Shown: positions 45,431-56,671, counted from the first letter of the stretch. The stretch: DNA of 64,000 nucleotides from Lysobacterales bacterium (GCA_014946745.1 JADCRD010000001.1:1796427-1860426); one strand, 5' to 3'. Notes: generated by a model from the letters alone, not told the origin. A program made the numbers and translations.

Positions 45431-47869
45431 ATGCCGCCTCGCTCCAGCCGCTCCCGACTGCTGCGCTACACGCTGCGAACCCTCGCTGCGCTGACGCTAA
45501 CCCTGGCGCTTGCACTGTTCGCAGCTTGGGGATTGCTGCGCGGCAGCCTGCCCCAGCTGCAGGGCGAAAGCCGCATCGAGGGCCTGTCCGCTCCGGTGCA
45601 GGTCGAACGCGACGCGCTCGGCGTGGTGACCCTGCGCGCAGCGAATCGCAACGACGCGCTGCGCGCGCTCGGCTTTGTGCACGCCCAGGAGCGCTACTTC
45701 GAGATGGACCTCGCACGCCGCAGTGCGGCCGGTGAGCTTGCTGCACTGCTCGGTCCGATGGCGCTTCCGCGCGACCGGGCGAACCGGGTCCATCGACTGC
45801 GCGCCCGCGTCGTCGCCGAGATTGAGCGCGGGCCCGCGGAGCAACGCGAGCAGCTGCAGGCCTACGTCGCTGGCGTCAACGCCGGGCTCGAGGCACTCGA
45901 CAGCCGTCCCTGGGCCTACTGGCTGCTGCGAACCCGGCCCGAGCCCTGGCGCGAAGAGGACAGCCTGCTCGCCGGCCTCGCGATGTTCTTCGACCTGCAG
46001 GACTCGCAGAACCGTCGCGAACTGGGCCTGCTGCAGCTGCGCGCGCATCGGTCAGACAGCCTCGTGAACCTGCTGTCGGCGCCGGGCAGCGAGCACGACG
46101 CCCCGCTGTTCGGCGAGGCCCTGCCGCCAATCGCGCCGGCCACTCTCGTCGCAGCGCTTCAGGGCGAGCCGGACTCGCCTCTGCATCGCAGTGAAGCGCA
46201 GGACGCAGCGCCCGCCAGCGCTGACGCATCGACGCGCACCGACCCCGAGCCGCCCAGCCCCGGCAGCAACAATTTCGCAGTCGGCGGCCAGCTGACGGAT
46301 GACGGCCGCGCCCTGGTGGCCGATGACATGCATCTCGGCCTGCGCGCCCCGGGCGTATGGTTCCGCGCGCGCCTTGTCTATCCGGACGCGGAGGCGCCCG
46401 GCGGCCAGGTGGATGCCACCGGCGTCAGCCTGCCCGGCGTGCCGGCGCTGATCGTCGGCAGCAGCGGCCACGTCGCCTGGGGCTTCACCAACAGCTACGG
46501 CGACTGGCACGACTGGGTGCGGGTGGATTTCATCGACGCCAACCGAACCCGCTACCGCACCCCTGGCGGCGAAGAAGCGGTGAGCCTGCATTCCGAAGTG
46601 ATCGCTGTGCGCGGCGGCAGCGCCGAGACCCTGGAGGTGCGCGAGACCCGCTGGGGGCCGGTGCTCGCCAAAGCGCCCGGAGGCGGCGATCTGGCGCTGC
46701 GCTGGACCGCGCATCGCCCCGGCGCCATCGACCTCGGCATGGCCGAGCTGCTGCGCGCCGCCGATATCGAACAGGCCCTGGCCCTCGCCCAGCGCAGCGG
46801 CACGCCGGTGCAGAACTTCGTGGCCGCCGATCGCAGCGGACGCATCGGCTGGACCCTGATGGGCCGCATTCCACAGCGACTTGGCGACTGCGACCCACTG
46901 CGGCCTCTGCGGCCGCTCGACGGCTGCGACTGGGCCGAAGACTGGCTGCCAACCGAGACCGTGCCACGGTTGGTGGATCCGCCGCAGCAGCGCCTTTGGA
47001 CCGCCAACTCACGCGTGGTCGACCTCGACGCGCTGCGCAGGGTGGGCGATGGCGGCTATGACCTCGGCGCACGCCAGTCGCAGATCCGCGACCAGCTGCT
47101 GGCCAAGGATCGATTCAGCGAGGCTGACCTGCTGGCCATCCAGCTCGACGACCGCGCCCTGTTCCTGCAGCCCTGGTGGCAGCGGCTGCGGACTGAGCTG
47201 GAGCGCGCGGGCGATACCCCGGCGCTGGCCGCGCTGGAGGCGGCGACGCGCGAGCGCCCCGCGCGTGCCAGCGTCGATTCGGTGAGCTACCGGGCCGCGC
47301 GCGGCTTTCGCGGGCTGCTCATCGAAGCCTTCAGCGCACAGCTGTTCGCCCCCGCGCGGGAGGCCATGGGTGAGGACTTCATCGCCCCCAGACTGCCGCA
47401 ACTCGAAGCCGTGCTGCAGACCTATCTCGCCCTTGCGCCCGAGTCCCTACCTGAGGGCTGGCCCTCGCCCGCTGCGCTGCAGCGCGACGCAGCGGCCGCA
47501 CTTGCCGCGGAATGGGCCTCGCAGGGCGACAGCTTCAGCGACCGCCGCTGGGGCGAAATCAACGCCAGCGCGATCTGCCACCCCTTGGCAGCAGCGCTGG
47601 GGCCCGCCCGCGCACTGCTTTGCATGCCCGCCGAGCCCCTGCCGGGCGACACCCATATGCCGCGGGTTCAAGGCCCGGCCTTCGGCGCCAGCCAGCGCAT
47701 GGTGGTGTCACCCGGACGGGAAGCGGACGGCCTGTTCCAGATGCCCGCCGGTCAGAGCGGCCACCCGCTGTCTCCGTTCTGGAGCGCGGGCCACGGCGAC
47801 TGGGCGGCGGGCCGCCCAGCGGAGTTTCTGCCTGGACCCGCGCAACATTCATTGACATTGCGACCGTAA
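45431..47869 (+). CDS. Penicillin acylase family Ntn-hydrolase
   Basis: An 812-residue protein with an N-terminal membrane anchor or signal (residues ~12-35), an alpha subunit region, a spacer and a beta subunit starting at Ser in PGSNNFAVGG. In this family the precursor cuts itself before that Ser, which becomes the N-terminal nucleophile. Other landmarks are VERDALGVVTLRAANRNDALRALGFVHAQERYFEMDLARR, VADDMHLGLRAPGVWFRARL, SSGHVAWGFTNSYGDWHDW and a late asparagine region. Members cleave N-acyl amides such as beta-lactam side chains or acyl-homoserine lactones; the substrate here is unknown. The coding sequence is full length. Confidence 0.92.
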   Translation: MPPRSSRSRLLRYTLRTLAALTLTLALALFAAWGLLRGSLPQLQGESRIEGLSAPVQVERDALGVVTLRAANRNDALRALGFVHAQERYFEMDLARRSAAGELAALLGPMALPRDRANRVHRLRARVVAEIERGPAEQREQLQAYVAGVNAGLEALDSRPWAYWLLRTRPEPWREEDSLLAGLAMFFDLQDSQNRRELGLLQLRAHRSDSLVNLLSAPGSEHDAPLFGEALPPIAPATLVAALQGEPDSPLHRSEAQDAAPASADASTRTDPEPPSPGSNNFAVGGQLTDDGRALVADDMHLGLRAPGVWFRARLVYPDAEAPGGQVDATGVSLPGVPALIVGSSGHVAWGFTNSYGDWHDWVRVDFIDANRTRYRTPGGEEAVSLHSEVIAVRGGSAETLEVRETRWGPVLAKAPGGGDLALRWTAHRPGAIDLGMAELLRAADIEQALALAQRSGTPVQNFVAADRSGRIGWTLMGRIPQRLGDCDPLRPLRPLDGCDWAEDWLPTETVPRLVDPPQQRLWTANSRVVDLDALRRVGDGGYDLGARQSQIRDQLLAKDRFSEADLLAIQLDDRALFLQPWWQRLRTELERAGDTPALAALEAATRERPARASVDSVSYRAARGFRGLLIEAFSAQLFAPAREAMGEDFIAPRLPQLEAVLQTYLALAPESLPEGWPSPAALQRDAAAALAAEWASQGDSFSDRRWGEINASAICHPLAAALGPARALLCMPAEPLPGDTHMPRVQGPAFGASQRMVVSPGREADGLFQMPAGQSGHPLSPFWSAGHGDWAAGRPAEFLPGPAQHSLTLRP

Positions 47870-48035
47870 GAGATCACGGTCTCGGATCGCGGATCGAGCG
47901 CCCAAGGTCGCCCACCAGCCCGATTCGCGCCCCGTCGGTCATTTTGTGACGCAATCTGTCGGACTTCTCCCGACAGGCCGGTCATAATCGCCGCCGGTCC
48001 GAGCCTGGATCCGCCGTTCGCCCGTTGGAGTCGCC

Positions 48036-48464
48036 ATGTCGTTTCTGATCCGCCTGCTGTCTACCGTCCGCTTTATGACCTTGCGCCGTCAGCTGCGCGA
48101 GATGCGGAAGATCGTGGAGTCACTGTCACCCAGCACGCGGTCGGCGGTTGCCACTCTCACCATGGGCGAGATCCAGAACGCGGCGCGTGCGCCGGTCCCG
48201 CATCTCTATGGCGCCCAGGACATCCATCGCTACCAGCCCTGGAGCGATGCGGCCTCTCAAGCCTTCGTCAAAGCCCGCAGCAGCGTGGCGCAGCTCAAGC
48301 TGCGCGGCATCGCGCTCTGGCTGGCCGTGGTCTACCACGAAACCCGCGAAATGCCGCACGCAGGGTTGGCCGACATTCACCGCGAGATCCTGGGCCTGCT
48401 TGGGCACTTGAAGGGCACCTACGCCGGCGGCGCCGCCGCCCGCGTCAGCCTCGAACGCGCCTGA
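48036..48464 (+). CDS. Hypothetical protein
   Basis: A 142-residue protein I do not recognise. It is basic at the start (FLIRLLSTVRFMTLRRQLREMRKIVE), helical through most of its length, and has no clear signal peptide, though the first helix is amphipathic. Its middle (VKARSSVAQLKLRGIALWLAVVYHETREMPHAGLADIHREILGLLGHLK) looks like a small helical domain. The ATG at 48036 lacks a canonical ribosome site. It stands alone and ends at a strong hairpin. Confidence 0.65.
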   Translation: MSFLIRLLSTVRFMTLRRQLREMRKIVESLSPSTRSAVATLTMGEIQNAARAPVPHLYGAQDIHRYQPWSDAASQAFVKARSSVAQLKLRGIALWLAVVYHETREMPHAGLADIHREILGLLGHLKGTYAGGAAARVSLERA

Positions 48465-48484
48465 CTCGCAGATCTGCAGACACC

Positions 48485-48510
48485 AGAACGGGGCCCTCGG
48501 GCCCCGTTCT
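48485..48510. terminator. Bidirectional terminator hairpin between hypothetical gene and dapE
   Basis: A perfect 12-base-pair inverted repeat AGAACGGGGCCC / GGGCCCCGTTCT with a two-base spacer (TC) sits between the two convergent genes. There is no long T-run, but the stem is very stable. Confidence 0.75.
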
Positions 48511-48542
48511 GCGTTCTGGAACTCGCGGGCAGGTGCGCAGGC

Positions 48543-49673
48543 TCACGCGGACAGACAGGCGCGCGCAATCCCCGCATAAATCGCCGGCAAGGCACGCAAA
48601 TCGTCCAGCCGCACCGCCTCGTCGATCTTGTGAATGCTGGCATTGAGCGGCCCCAGCTCGACCACCTCGGCGCCCAGCGGCGCGATGAAGCGTCCGTCCG
48701 AAGTGCCGCCGCCGGTGTTCTCGTCGGGCTGAACACGCAGTTCCTCGGCAAGCACGTGTCGGACCGCAGCGCGCAGGCGGCCTTCACCGGTATGGAAGGG
48801 CTCACCCGAGCGATGCCAGCGGAAGCCCGCGCGCACCTGGTGCGCGGCGAAGGCCGCTTCGATCTCGGCGATGAGCGCATCGGCCGTCCAGCGCGGCGAG
48901 TAGCGCAGGTTGAACTGCACCTCCGCCGTGCCGGGAATGACGTTGCTGGCCCCGGTGCCGGCCCTGAAGTTCGCGATCTGCAAGCTGGTCGGCGGGAAGT
49001 CCGGCCACGGCTGACCGTCCCAATCTCGCGCGCACAGTTCGGCAAGCACCGGCAGAGCGCGGTGGATCGGGTTCACCGCTTTCTCGGGATAGGCCACATG
49101 CCCCTGCACGCCCAGCACGGTGGCGGTGCAGGTGAGCGAACCGCGGCGGCCGATGCGCACGACGTCGCCCAAGCGCTGCGAGGACGAGGGCTCGCCGACC
49201 AGGCAGTAGTCGATGCGCTCGCCGCGCACAGCGAACAGCTCGGCCACCCGGCGCACGCCGTCGATGGCGTCGCCTTCCTCGTCGGACGTCAGCAGCAGCC
49301 CGAGCCGGCCTCGCCAGTCGCGGCGGGCCGCGAGGTTTTCGAGTGCAAGCACGAAAGCGGCCACGCTGCCCTTCATGTCCGCCGCACCGCGGCCGCGTAG
49401 CAGGCCATCGGCGGTCAGCGTCGGTTCGAAGGGCGGACTGGTCCACTGCTCAGGAGGGCCCGGCGGGACCACGTCGGTATGTCCGAGAAAGGCCAGCGTC
49501 GGGCCTTCCTCCCCCAGCGTGGCCCACAGGTTGTCGACCTCACCGAAGCGCAGGTGCTCGATGTGAAAGCCTGCGGCAGCAAGCCTCTCCGCGATCAGCG
49601 CTTGGCAGCCGGCGTCGGCCGGGGTGACCGAGGCGCGGCGCATCAGTTCGCAGCTGAGCTCGACGACATCCAT
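48543..49673 (-). CDS. dapE: Succinyl-diaminopimelate desuccinylase
   Basis: A 376-residue M20 zinc hydrolase in lysine and meso-diaminopimelate synthesis; it removes succinate from N-succinyl-LL-DAP. Motifs are [13 protein letters not shown] (His/Asp metal ligands), [26 protein letters not shown] with the catalytic Glu, [22 protein letters not shown] and the closing [20 protein letters not shown]. The start ATG (49673) is at the conserved N-terminus. It works with dapD just upstream on the same strand. Confidence 0.97.
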   Translation of the reverse strand: MDVVELSCELMRRASVTPADAGCQALIAERLAAAGFHIEHLRFGEVDNLWATLGEEGPTLAFLGHTDVVPPGPPEQWTSPPFEPTLTADGLLRGRGAADMKGSVAAFVLALENLAARRDWRGRLGLLLTSDEEGDAIDGVRRVAELFAVRGERIDYCLVGEPSSSQRLGDVVRIGRRGSLTCTATVLGVQGHVAYPEKAVNPIHRALPVLAELCARDWDGQPWPDFPPTSLQIANFRAGTGASNVIPGTAEVQFNLRYSPRWTADALIAEIEAAFAAHQVRAGFRWHRSGEPFHTGEGRLRAAVRHVLAEELRVQPDENTGGGTSDGRFIAPLGAEVVELGPLNASIHKIDEAVRLDDLRALPAIYAGIARACLSA

Positions 49674-49682
49674 GCGCAGGCT

Positions 49683-50030
49683 TCAGCCGCCGAAACGCTG
49701 AGCAAACTGCTTCTCGGTGAAACCCACCGAGACGCCGTCCTCGCCGGCCACGACCGGGCGCTTGACCAGCGCCGGAAACTCCCTGATCAGCGCCAGCCAC
49801 TCGGCATCACCGGCCGGCTGCTTGCGCTCGGCGGGCAGGTCACGCCAGGTGTAGCTGGCGCGGTTCACCAGCTTCTCCCAGGTCAATGTCTTCGCCCACG
49901 CTTTGAGCAGCTTGGGATCGATCGGGTTGTCGCGGTAGTCCACGAAGGTATGCGCGACGCCGTGGGCGTCCAACCAGGCGCGGGCCTTGTCGCAGGTGCT
50001 GCACTTGTCGAGACCGTAGAGGGTGGGCAT
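49683..50030 (-). CDS. ArsC/Spx-like thioredoxin-fold protein (YffB type)
   Basis: A 115-residue protein of the arsenate reductase-like family. It has LYGLDKCSTCDKARAWLDAHG, with a CxxC pair at the usual place, and the later KRPVVAGEDGVSVGFTEKQF. This branch (YffB) lies beside dapE/dapD in many Gammaproteobacteria and its role is unknown; arsenic resistance is unlikely given the context. The ATG at 50030 is preceded directly by a GGGGATT heptamer array, so it lacks any ribosome-binding sequence. Confidence 0.9.
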   Translation of the reverse strand: MPTLYGLDKCSTCDKARAWLDAHGVAHTFVDYRDNPIDPKLLKAWAKTLTWEKLVNRASYTWRDLPAERKQPAGDAEWLALIREFPALVKRPVVAGEDGVSVGFTEKQFAQRFGG

Positions 50031-50039
50031 TTGGGAGCC

Positions 50040-50192
50040 GGGATTGGGGATTGGGGATTGGGGATTGAACCAGACACCGTGTCGCGGGATTGCGTTGAGG
50101 CGGCTTCGATGTGGCGCGACGAAGCATGGATAAGAACAACTCGGATACGGGTCGACCATCGGCAAATCCCGAATCCCCAATCCCCAATCCCG
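50040..50192. repeat. Second pair of inverted GGGGATT heptamer arrays
   Basis: GGGATT plus three GGGGATT units (50040-50066) face AATCCCG/AATCCCC units (50165-50192) around a 98-base core without a gene. The design matches the locus at 18826-19023, but the cores are not obviously related. The left array is 9 bases from the start codon of the ArsC-like gene; the right array lies 9 bases from the dapD stop. Confidence 0.9.
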
Positions 50193-50201
50193 CGCGCAGC
50201 G

Positions 50202-51068
50202 CTACTCCCCGGACCTCAGAAGCTCATTGATACTCGTCTTCGCCCGCGTCTTCTCGTCGACCTGCTTCACGATCACCGCACAGTACAGCGAATGGCTGCC
50301 GTCTTTGGCGGGTAGCGAGCCGGAGACGACCACGCTGCCGGCCGGCACACGGCCGTAGCTGATCTCGCCGGTGGCGCGGTTGTAGATGCGGGTGCTCTGG
50401 CCGATGAACACGCCCATGCCGATCACCGAACCGCGCTCGACGATGACGCCCTCGACCACTTCGGAGCGGGCGCCGATGAAGCAGTGGTCCTCGATGATCG
50501 TCGGCGAGGCCTGCAGAGGTTCGAGCACGCCGCCAATCCCGGCACCGCCGCTGATGTGCACGCCGCGGCCAATCTGCGCGCAGCTGCCAACCGTGGCCCA
50601 GGTGTCGACCATGCAGCCGTCGCCGACGTAGGCGCCGATGTTGACGAAGCTCGGCATCAGCACAACATCGCGCCCGAGATAGGCGCCACGGCGCACCACC
50701 GCGCCGGGCACGACGCGCACGCCCTGCTCCGCCGCCCAGTTGCTCTCACCGGTCTCGATGCTGCGCAGCGGCACCTTGTCCCAGGCCTGCAGCAGGCTGC
50801 CCGCAGGGTCGTGCGCGGGTTCCGGCATCAAGCGATTGGCGCTGCAGCGGAACGACAGCAGTACGGCTTTCTTGATCCACTCGTTGACCTGCCAGCCGCC
50901 ATCGAGCGGCTCCGCGACGCGCAGGCGACCGGCTTCCAACTCGGCCAGCACGCGCTCCACCGCGGGCCGCGTGCTGCCGTCGATCTCCTCCACGGTGAGA
51001 CTGGCGCGGCGCTCGAAGGCGCTCTCGATCACGGGCTTCAGTTCAAGCGCGGGCAGGCTGTCTTGCAT
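50202..51068 (-). CDS. dapD: 2,3,4,5-tetrahydropyridine-2,6-dicarboxylate N-succinyltransferase
   Basis: A 288-residue left-handed beta-helix transferase that makes N-succinyl-2-amino-6-ketopimelate in the succinylase branch of lysine synthesis. The N-terminal helical domain has [35 protein letters not shown], and the hexapeptide repeats run through [56 protein letters not shown] and [19 protein letters not shown]. The ATG at 51068 lies inside the end of glnD (26-base overlap), so the two are translationally linked. Confidence 0.97.
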   Translation of the reverse strand: MQDSLPALELKPVIESAFERRASLTVEEIDGSTRPAVERVLAELEAGRLRVAEPLDGGWQVNEWIKKAVLLSFRCSANRLMPEPAHDPAGSLLQAWDKVPLRSIETGESNWAAEQGVRVVPGAVVRRGAYLGRDVVLMPSFVNIGAYVGDGCMVDTWATVGSCAQIGRGVHISGGAGIGGVLEPLQASPTIIEDHCFIGARSEVVEGVIVERGSVIGMGVFIGQSTRIYNRATGEISYGRVPAGSVVVSGSLPAKDGSHSLYCAVIVKQVDEKTRAKTSINELLRSGE

Positions 51069-53721
51069 TCGGCGACTCCTTGTCGGTGTTGTCCGTGAGC
51101 GCCTCGGCCAGGGCCGCGCGCAGGGCCTCCAGCCGGGCGTCGTCGACGATGGCCCGGTTGGCCTCGTCGCTGATCTGGAAAAAGTCCTCGGCGCGCTCGC
51201 CAAAGGTGGCGATACGCGCGTCGTGCAGTCGGATGCGGTGCGCACGGAGCACGGCGGCAGCGCGCGCCAGCAGCCCCGGCCGGTCGGTGCACACCAGCAT
51301 CATGCGGGTGCGATCGTGCGCGGTGTCCTGGCTGAACTCGATCTGCACCGGGATGCGGAAGTGCCGCAGCTGGCGAGGAATCATCCGGCTCGGCGGGCTG
51401 ATCTGTTCCGGCATGTGCGCTAGCGCTTCGCGCAGGGTACTGGCGACCGTGGCGGCTCGGCGCTCTGGCGACACGAAGTCCATGCCAGCGTCCAGCACCT
51501 GGAAGGTGTCGAGGCTGAAGCCGGTCGTGGAGGTCACGATGCGCGCTTCGGCCACCGACAGCCCGAGACGGTCGAGCGTGGCGGCCGCAACCGCAAACAG
51601 GCCATCGCGGTCGGGCGAGTAAACGAACACTTCCAGCGCGCCCGAGCGCGAATGCGGGCGCGCGAGCACCAGCGGCAGATCGTCCTCGCCGGCCTGGGCG
51701 ATGCCACGGGTCTGCCAAGCGATCTGTTCTGGGCTGTAGCGCAAAAAGCTCTCGCGCGGAAAGCCGACCCAGACCCGATCAATCTCGGCCGCCGAGATTT
51801 CGGCGTCGATCAGTCGCTCGCGAGCCGCCGCACGGGTTTCCTCGATGCGCTCGTCGGCATACACGCGGTTCTCCAGCCCGCGCCGCAGGGCGAATCGGGT
51901 GGCGCCGTGCAGATCGGCAAGCAGGCGATCCTTCCATGCGTTCCACAGCTTGGGACTGGTGCCGGCGATATCGGCGACCGTCAACAGGTAGAGGTAGTCG
52001 AGCCGTTCGCGCTCGCCGACGATGCCGGCGAAGCGGGCGATGACTTCGGGATCGGAGATGTCCTGGCGCTGAGCCGTGACCGACATGGTCAGATGCTCGC
52101 GCACCAGCCACGCCACGAGGTCGGCGTCGGCGGTCGACACGCCATGCGCCAGGCAGAACTCGATAGCGTCGTCTGCGCCCAGCCGGGAATGATCACCGCC
52201 GCGGCCCTTGGCGATGTCGTGGAACAGCGCACCGAGCAGGAGCAATTCGGGCTTGCGCAAGCGCGGCCACAGCTCGTGCGCCAGGGCGAATCGCTGTTTC
52301 GAGTCCTCGGCGGCGAAGCTCTCGATGTTTCTCAGCACCGTCAGGGTGTGCTGATCGACCGTGTAGACATGGAACAGGTCGTACTGCATGCGCCCCGAGA
52401 CGTTGCCGAAGGCAGGCAGATAGCGGGCCAACACGCCGAGCTGCCACATGCGCGTGAGCGTGACCACCGGCTGCGGACCGCGAAGCAGACGCATGAAGGC
52501 GACGCGCGACGCGCTGCGCTCACGAAAGGCCTGGTCGATCAGCGGCAGCGCCTCACCCAGCGCGCGCGCAGTGCTGGAATGCAATCCCTTGACCGACGGA
52601 TTGCCTGCCCACACCCGGAACAGCTCCAGCACCTTCAGCGGCTCGCGCTGGAACGCCTGGGCGTCCAGCAGGCGCAGGTAGCCCGCGCCCACGGCGAAGT
52701 CTTCGTCGAGAGGCTCGATGCCGGGCTCGCCGGTCAAGGATTCTTCGAAGCGCTGCAGCAGGCGACCGTTCAATCGCAGCACGACGGCAGCGCTGCGGAA
52801 GTAGCCCTGCATCAGCTGCTCAACCGCAAGGTTGTCGGCCGCCTGGTCCTTGAAACCAAGCCGAGCCGCGAGCGGGCGTTGGAAGTCGAACAGCAGGCGC
52901 TCTTCGCGGCGGCCTGCCACCAGATGCAGGCCGAAGCGCAGATGCGAGAGCGCCCTGCGCTCGCGCTCGAAGGCGATGAGTTCATCGCCGCCAATCGCGC
53001 CCAAGGGCCTCAGCTCGGACACCTCGCGCACACCGTAGATGCGCTGCGCCATCCACGACAGGGTGTGCAGATCGCGCAAGCCGCCGGGGCCTTCCTTGAG
53101 GTTCGGCTCAAGGTTGTAGGCGGTGTCGTTGTAGCGCGCGTGGCGGGCACGCTGCTCGGCGCGCTTGGCCTCGAAGAACGCATCGGGCGTCCAGAAACCC
53201 TCGCTGCGCACGGTGCGCGCCAGCCGCTGGCCGGGCTTTGGATCGCCGCAAATCGGCCGCAGCTCCAGCAGCGCTGTAGCGATCGTGGCGTCCTTGCGCC
53301 CCTCTTCGATGCATTCGTCGACCGAGCGCACCGCGTGGCCGGGCGCCAGGCCCGCGTCCCAGAGGCGGGTCAGGAAGCGCTCGATGCGGGGCTGGCGATT
53401 TGCATCCATGGCGCCTTCGCAGAGCAGCAGGATGTCGACGTCCGAGTGCGGGAACAGCTCGGCGCGACCGAATCCCCCGGTGGCCAGCAGAGCCAGCCCT
53501 TCAGCCGCCCCGAAATCGCGCTGGAAGGCATCGCGCAGCACCGCATCCACCTGTTGACTGCGATCACTGAGCAGGCCGTCGATATCGGATCCGCTGTCGA
53601 AACTCGCGGCGCGACGGGCGTCACCGGCGGCGAGCTCCGCCTTGACCAGCGCCTGCCAGCCGCCATCCTCAGCCGCCGCAAGTCGAGCGTCGAGACCCGC
53701 CAAAGCGCCCACGGTGTTCAC
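51043..53721 (-). CDS. glnD: [Protein-PII] uridylyltransferase / uridylyl-removing enzyme
   Basis: An 892-residue bifunctional nitrogen-sensing enzyme that uridylylates PII proteins when glutamine is low and removes UMP when it is high. The nucleotidyltransferase domain has [23 protein letters not shown], the HD domain has [25 protein letters not shown] and [15 protein letters not shown], and two ACT domains close the protein ([28 protein letters not shown] and [21 protein letters not shown]). It is coupled by overlaps to map and dapD, a common order in Xanthomonadaceae. Confidence 0.97.
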   Translation of the reverse strand: MNTVGALAGLDARLAAAEDGGWQALVKAELAAGDARRAASFDSGSDIDGLLSDRSQQVDAVLRDAFQRDFGAAEGLALLATGGFGRAELFPHSDVDILLLCEGAMDANRQPRIERFLTRLWDAGLAPGHAVRSVDECIEEGRKDATIATALLELRPICGDPKPGQRLARTVRSEGFWTPDAFFEAKRAEQRARHARYNDTAYNLEPNLKEGPGGLRDLHTLSWMAQRIYGVREVSELRPLGAIGGDELIAFERERRALSHLRFGLHLVAGRREERLLFDFQRPLAARLGFKDQAADNLAVEQLMQGYFRSAAVVLRLNGRLLQRFEESLTGEPGIEPLDEDFAVGAGYLRLLDAQAFQREPLKVLELFRVWAGNPSVKGLHSSTARALGEALPLIDQAFRERSASRVAFMRLLRGPQPVVTLTRMWQLGVLARYLPAFGNVSGRMQYDLFHVYTVDQHTLTVLRNIESFAAEDSKQRFALAHELWPRLRKPELLLLGALFHDIAKGRGGDHSRLGADDAIEFCLAHGVSTADADLVAWLVREHLTMSVTAQRQDISDPEVIARFAGIVGERERLDYLYLLTVADIAGTSPKLWNAWKDRLLADLHGATRFALRRGLENRVYADERIEETRAAARERLIDAEISAAEIDRVWVGFPRESFLRYSPEQIAWQTRGIAQAGEDDLPLVLARPHSRSGALEVFVYSPDRDGLFAVAAATLDRLGLSVAEARIVTSTTGFSLDTFQVLDAGMDFVSPERRAATVASTLREALAHMPEQISPPSRMIPRQLRHFRIPVQIEFSQDTAHDRTRMMLVCTDRPGLLARAAAVLRAHRIRLHDARIATFGERAEDFFQISDEANRAIVDDARLEALRAALAEALTDNTDKESPNARQPARA

Positions 53722-54494
53722 TTCGGCACGCGTCCCTTGTCGCCCAGCGTCAGCACGTCAAAGCCAGTGTCGGTGACCGCGATCATGTGCTCCCACTGCG
53801 CGGAGAGCGAGCGATCCTTGGTGACCACGGTCCAACCGTCTGGCATCAGGCGGGTGTGACGCGCGCCGGCATTGACCATGGGCTCGATGGTGAAGGTCAT
53901 CCCTGGCTTCAACACCAGGCCGGTGCCTGGAATGCCGTAATGCAGCACCTGCGGATCCTCGTGGTAGACCTGTCCGATGCCGTGGCCGCAGTACTCGCGA
54001 ACCACGGAAAAGCGCTCGGCCTCGACATAGCTCTGGATGGCGTGACCGATGTCGCCCAGCGTGACCCCGGGCCGAACGGTGCGGATGCCGCGCCACATGG
54101 CCTCGAAGGTGACATCGACCAGACGCTTGGCCAGCACCGAAGGCTCACCGACGAAGTACATCCGGCTGGTGTCGCCGTGCCAGCCGTCCTTGATGACGGT
54201 GACGTCGATGTTGATGATGTCACCGTCCTTCAGCACCTTGGCGGGGCTGGGGATGCCGTGACAAATGACGTTGTTGACCGAAGTGCAGATGGTCTTGGGA
54301 AAGCCGCGATAGCCGACGTTGGCAGGGATGGTCCCCTGCATCTGGACGATGTGCTCGTTGCAGATGCGGTCGAGCTCTTCGGTGCTGACGCCGGGCTTGA
54401 CGTGCGGGGCAATGATGTCGAGCACCTCCGCGGCGAGGCGTCCGGCCTCGCGCATGGACTCGATCTGCTCAGGAGTTTTCAGGGTGATGGCCAT
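53718..54494 (-). CDS. map: Methionine aminopeptidase, type I
   Basis: A 258-residue dinuclear metalloenzyme that removes N-terminal Met co-translationally. The metal site residues lie in KDGDIINIDVTVIKDGWHGDTSRMY, GHGIGQVYHEDPQVLHYG, MTFTIEPMV and the late WEHMIAVTDTG. The ATG at 54494 begins at the conserved N-terminus; a longer frame to 54572 is not conserved. It starts the map-glnD-dapD group and is divergent from rpsB, as is common. Confidence 0.97.
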   Translation of the reverse strand: MAITLKTPEQIESMREAGRLAAEVLDIIAPHVKPGVSTEELDRICNEHIVQMQGTIPANVGYRGFPKTICTSVNNVICHGIPSPAKVLKDGDIINIDVTVIKDGWHGDTSRMYFVGEPSVLAKRLVDVTFEAMWRGIRTVRPGVTLGDIGHAIQSYVEAERFSVVREYCGHGIGQVYHEDPQVLHYGIPGTGLVLKPGMTFTIEPMVNAGARHTRLMPDGWTVVTKDRSLSAQWEHMIAVTDTGFDVLTLGDKGRVPK

Positions 54495-54585
54495 GGGCCG
54501 GATTATCGGCCAGCGCGCGCCCGCGGGGAAACCGCCATTCGGACTGCGCGAACCGCAGCCGATGGTCGGCATGCGAGACCCGCAT

Positions 54586-54614
54586 TTGCGCGATCAGCGC
54601 GGCCAAGCTATTCT
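54586..54614 (+). promoter_or_regulatory. Candidate promoter for rpsB-tsf
   Basis: TTGCGC (54586-54591) and TATTCT (54609-54614) are 17 bases apart, a good sigma-70 arrangement, upstream of rpsB and divergent from map. Confidence 0.5.
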
Positions 54615-54620
54615 TCCGCG

Positions 54621-54820
54621 GCTTTGTGGCTGCCTCGCGCATCCCCAAACACGCCCACGCCGGGCGTCACCGGCGAATTCACACACAGGTCGCACCCCGT
54701 CCAGCGGGGTCCTGCAAGGCTCGAAAGCCAAGTAGGCGCTGGATGTGAGCCCTGTGGAGGACCAACCCCAGAGCCTGCGCCTTGACCCGCGCCTGCGCTC
54801 ATTTCTTTCAGGAGCATTCC
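54621..54820 (+). promoter_or_regulatory. Long rpsB 5' leader, possible S2-binding autoregulatory RNA
   Basis: From the predicted promoter to the rpsB start the mRNA leader is about 200 bases and holds no gene. It contains possible long-range pairing (CACAGG near 54683 with CCTGTG near 54752) and a CCCCGTCCAGCGGGG hairpin (54698-54712). Gammaproteobacterial rpsB leaders are known targets of S2 autoregulation; whether this one matches that structure I cannot confirm. The region 54495-54820 otherwise shows only the promoters of map and rpsB. Confidence 0.4.
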
Positions 54821-55651
54821 ATGCCCCAGGTCACCATGCGTCAGATGCTGGAAGCCGGCGTCCACTTCGGCCACCAGACCCGTTACTGGAACCCCAAGAT
54901 GGGCCCGTACATCTTCGGCGCCCGCGGCAAGATCCACATCATCAACCTCGAGAAGACCGTTCCGCTGTTCACCGACGCGATGAACTTCCTCTCGGGCCTG
55001 GCGCAGAAGCGCGGCACCATCCTGTTCGTCGGCACCAAGCGCTCGGCGCGTGAGGCCATCAAGGAAGAAGCCAGCCGCTGCGGCCAGCCGTATGTCGCGC
55101 AGCGCTGGCTGGGCGGCATGCTGACCAACTTCCGCACCGTCAAGGGCTCGATTGCCCGCCTGAAGGAGCTGGAAGCCGCCGCCACCGACGGTACCTTCGA
55201 GAAGCTGGTCAAGCACGAAGTGCTGCAGCTGCAGCGCGAGGCCGAGAAGCTCGAAGCCTCGCTGGGCGGCATCAAGAACATGAACGGCCTGCCGGACGCC
55301 CTGTTCGTGATCGATATCGGCCACGAGAACATCGCCGTGCAGGAAGCCAAGAAGCTCGGCATCCCGGTCATCGCCGTGGTCGATACCAACTACGATCCGA
55401 GCCTCGTCGACTACCCGATCCCGGGCAACGACGACGCCATCCGCGCCGTGCAGCTGTACGCCCGCGCCGCCGCTGACGCCGTGCTGGAAGGCCGCGCCGC
55501 GGCCCCGCAGTCGGCCCGCATGGACGACGAGTTTGTCGAGCTGGACGCCGAGGGCAATCCGGTCGCCAAGGACGACGGCGAGCGCAAGGCTGCCCCGCGT
55601 CGCCCGGCGCCGGGCAACAAGCGCGGCCCCGGCGGCCGTCGCGGCGAGTAA
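54821..55651 (+). CDS. rpsB: 30S ribosomal protein S2
   Basis: A 276-residue ribosomal protein S2 of the small subunit head, needed for S1 binding. The N-terminus [27 protein letters not shown] and the core [14 protein letters not shown] and [17 protein letters not shown] are diagnostic. The C-terminal ~40 residues are a charged, Pro/Arg/Gly-rich tail typical of high-GC species. A strong CAGGAG site precedes ATG. A 13-base-pair hairpin (55660-55690) lies between it and tsf. Confidence 0.99.
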   Translation: MPQVTMRQMLEAGVHFGHQTRYWNPKMGPYIFGARGKIHIINLEKTVPLFTDAMNFLSGLAQKRGTILFVGTKRSAREAIKEEASRCGQPYVAQRWLGGMLTNFRTVKGSIARLKELEAAATDGTFEKLVKHEVLQLQREAEKLEASLGGIKNMNGLPDALFVIDIGHENIAVQEAKKLGIPVIAVVDTNYDPSLVDYPIPGNDDAIRAVQLYARAAADAVLEGRAAAPQSARMDDEFVELDAEGNPVAKDDGERKAAPRRPAPGNKRGPGGRRGE

Positions 55652-55659
55652 GCCTTCGC

Positions 55660-55690
55660 CATGAACCCCGCGCCTCGCGCGGGGTTCATG
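55660..55690 (+). terminator. Hairpin between rpsB and tsf
   Basis: A 13-base-pair perfect stem (CATGAACCCCGCG / CGCGGGGTTCATG) with loop CCTCG lies in the intergenic region. In enterobacteria a partial terminator lowers tsf expression relative to rpsB; this stem is placed to do the same, though it has no T-run. Confidence 0.6.
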
Positions 55691-55792
55691 CGCCTGCCAT
55701 GCGGTGTGGTCACCCTGCCCGCTTCGGCATCTACCGAATTCCCGGGCGGCGCGCAGCGCGCACCGCCCTCTCTCCCACTTCAAGGAATGCCC

Positions 55793-56671
<879 letters not shown>

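Noticed and set aside
49683-50030. Arsenate reductase function for the ArsC-like protein
   Set aside because: No other ars genes are near, and this branch sits conservatively beside dap genes, so arsenic resistance is not supported.
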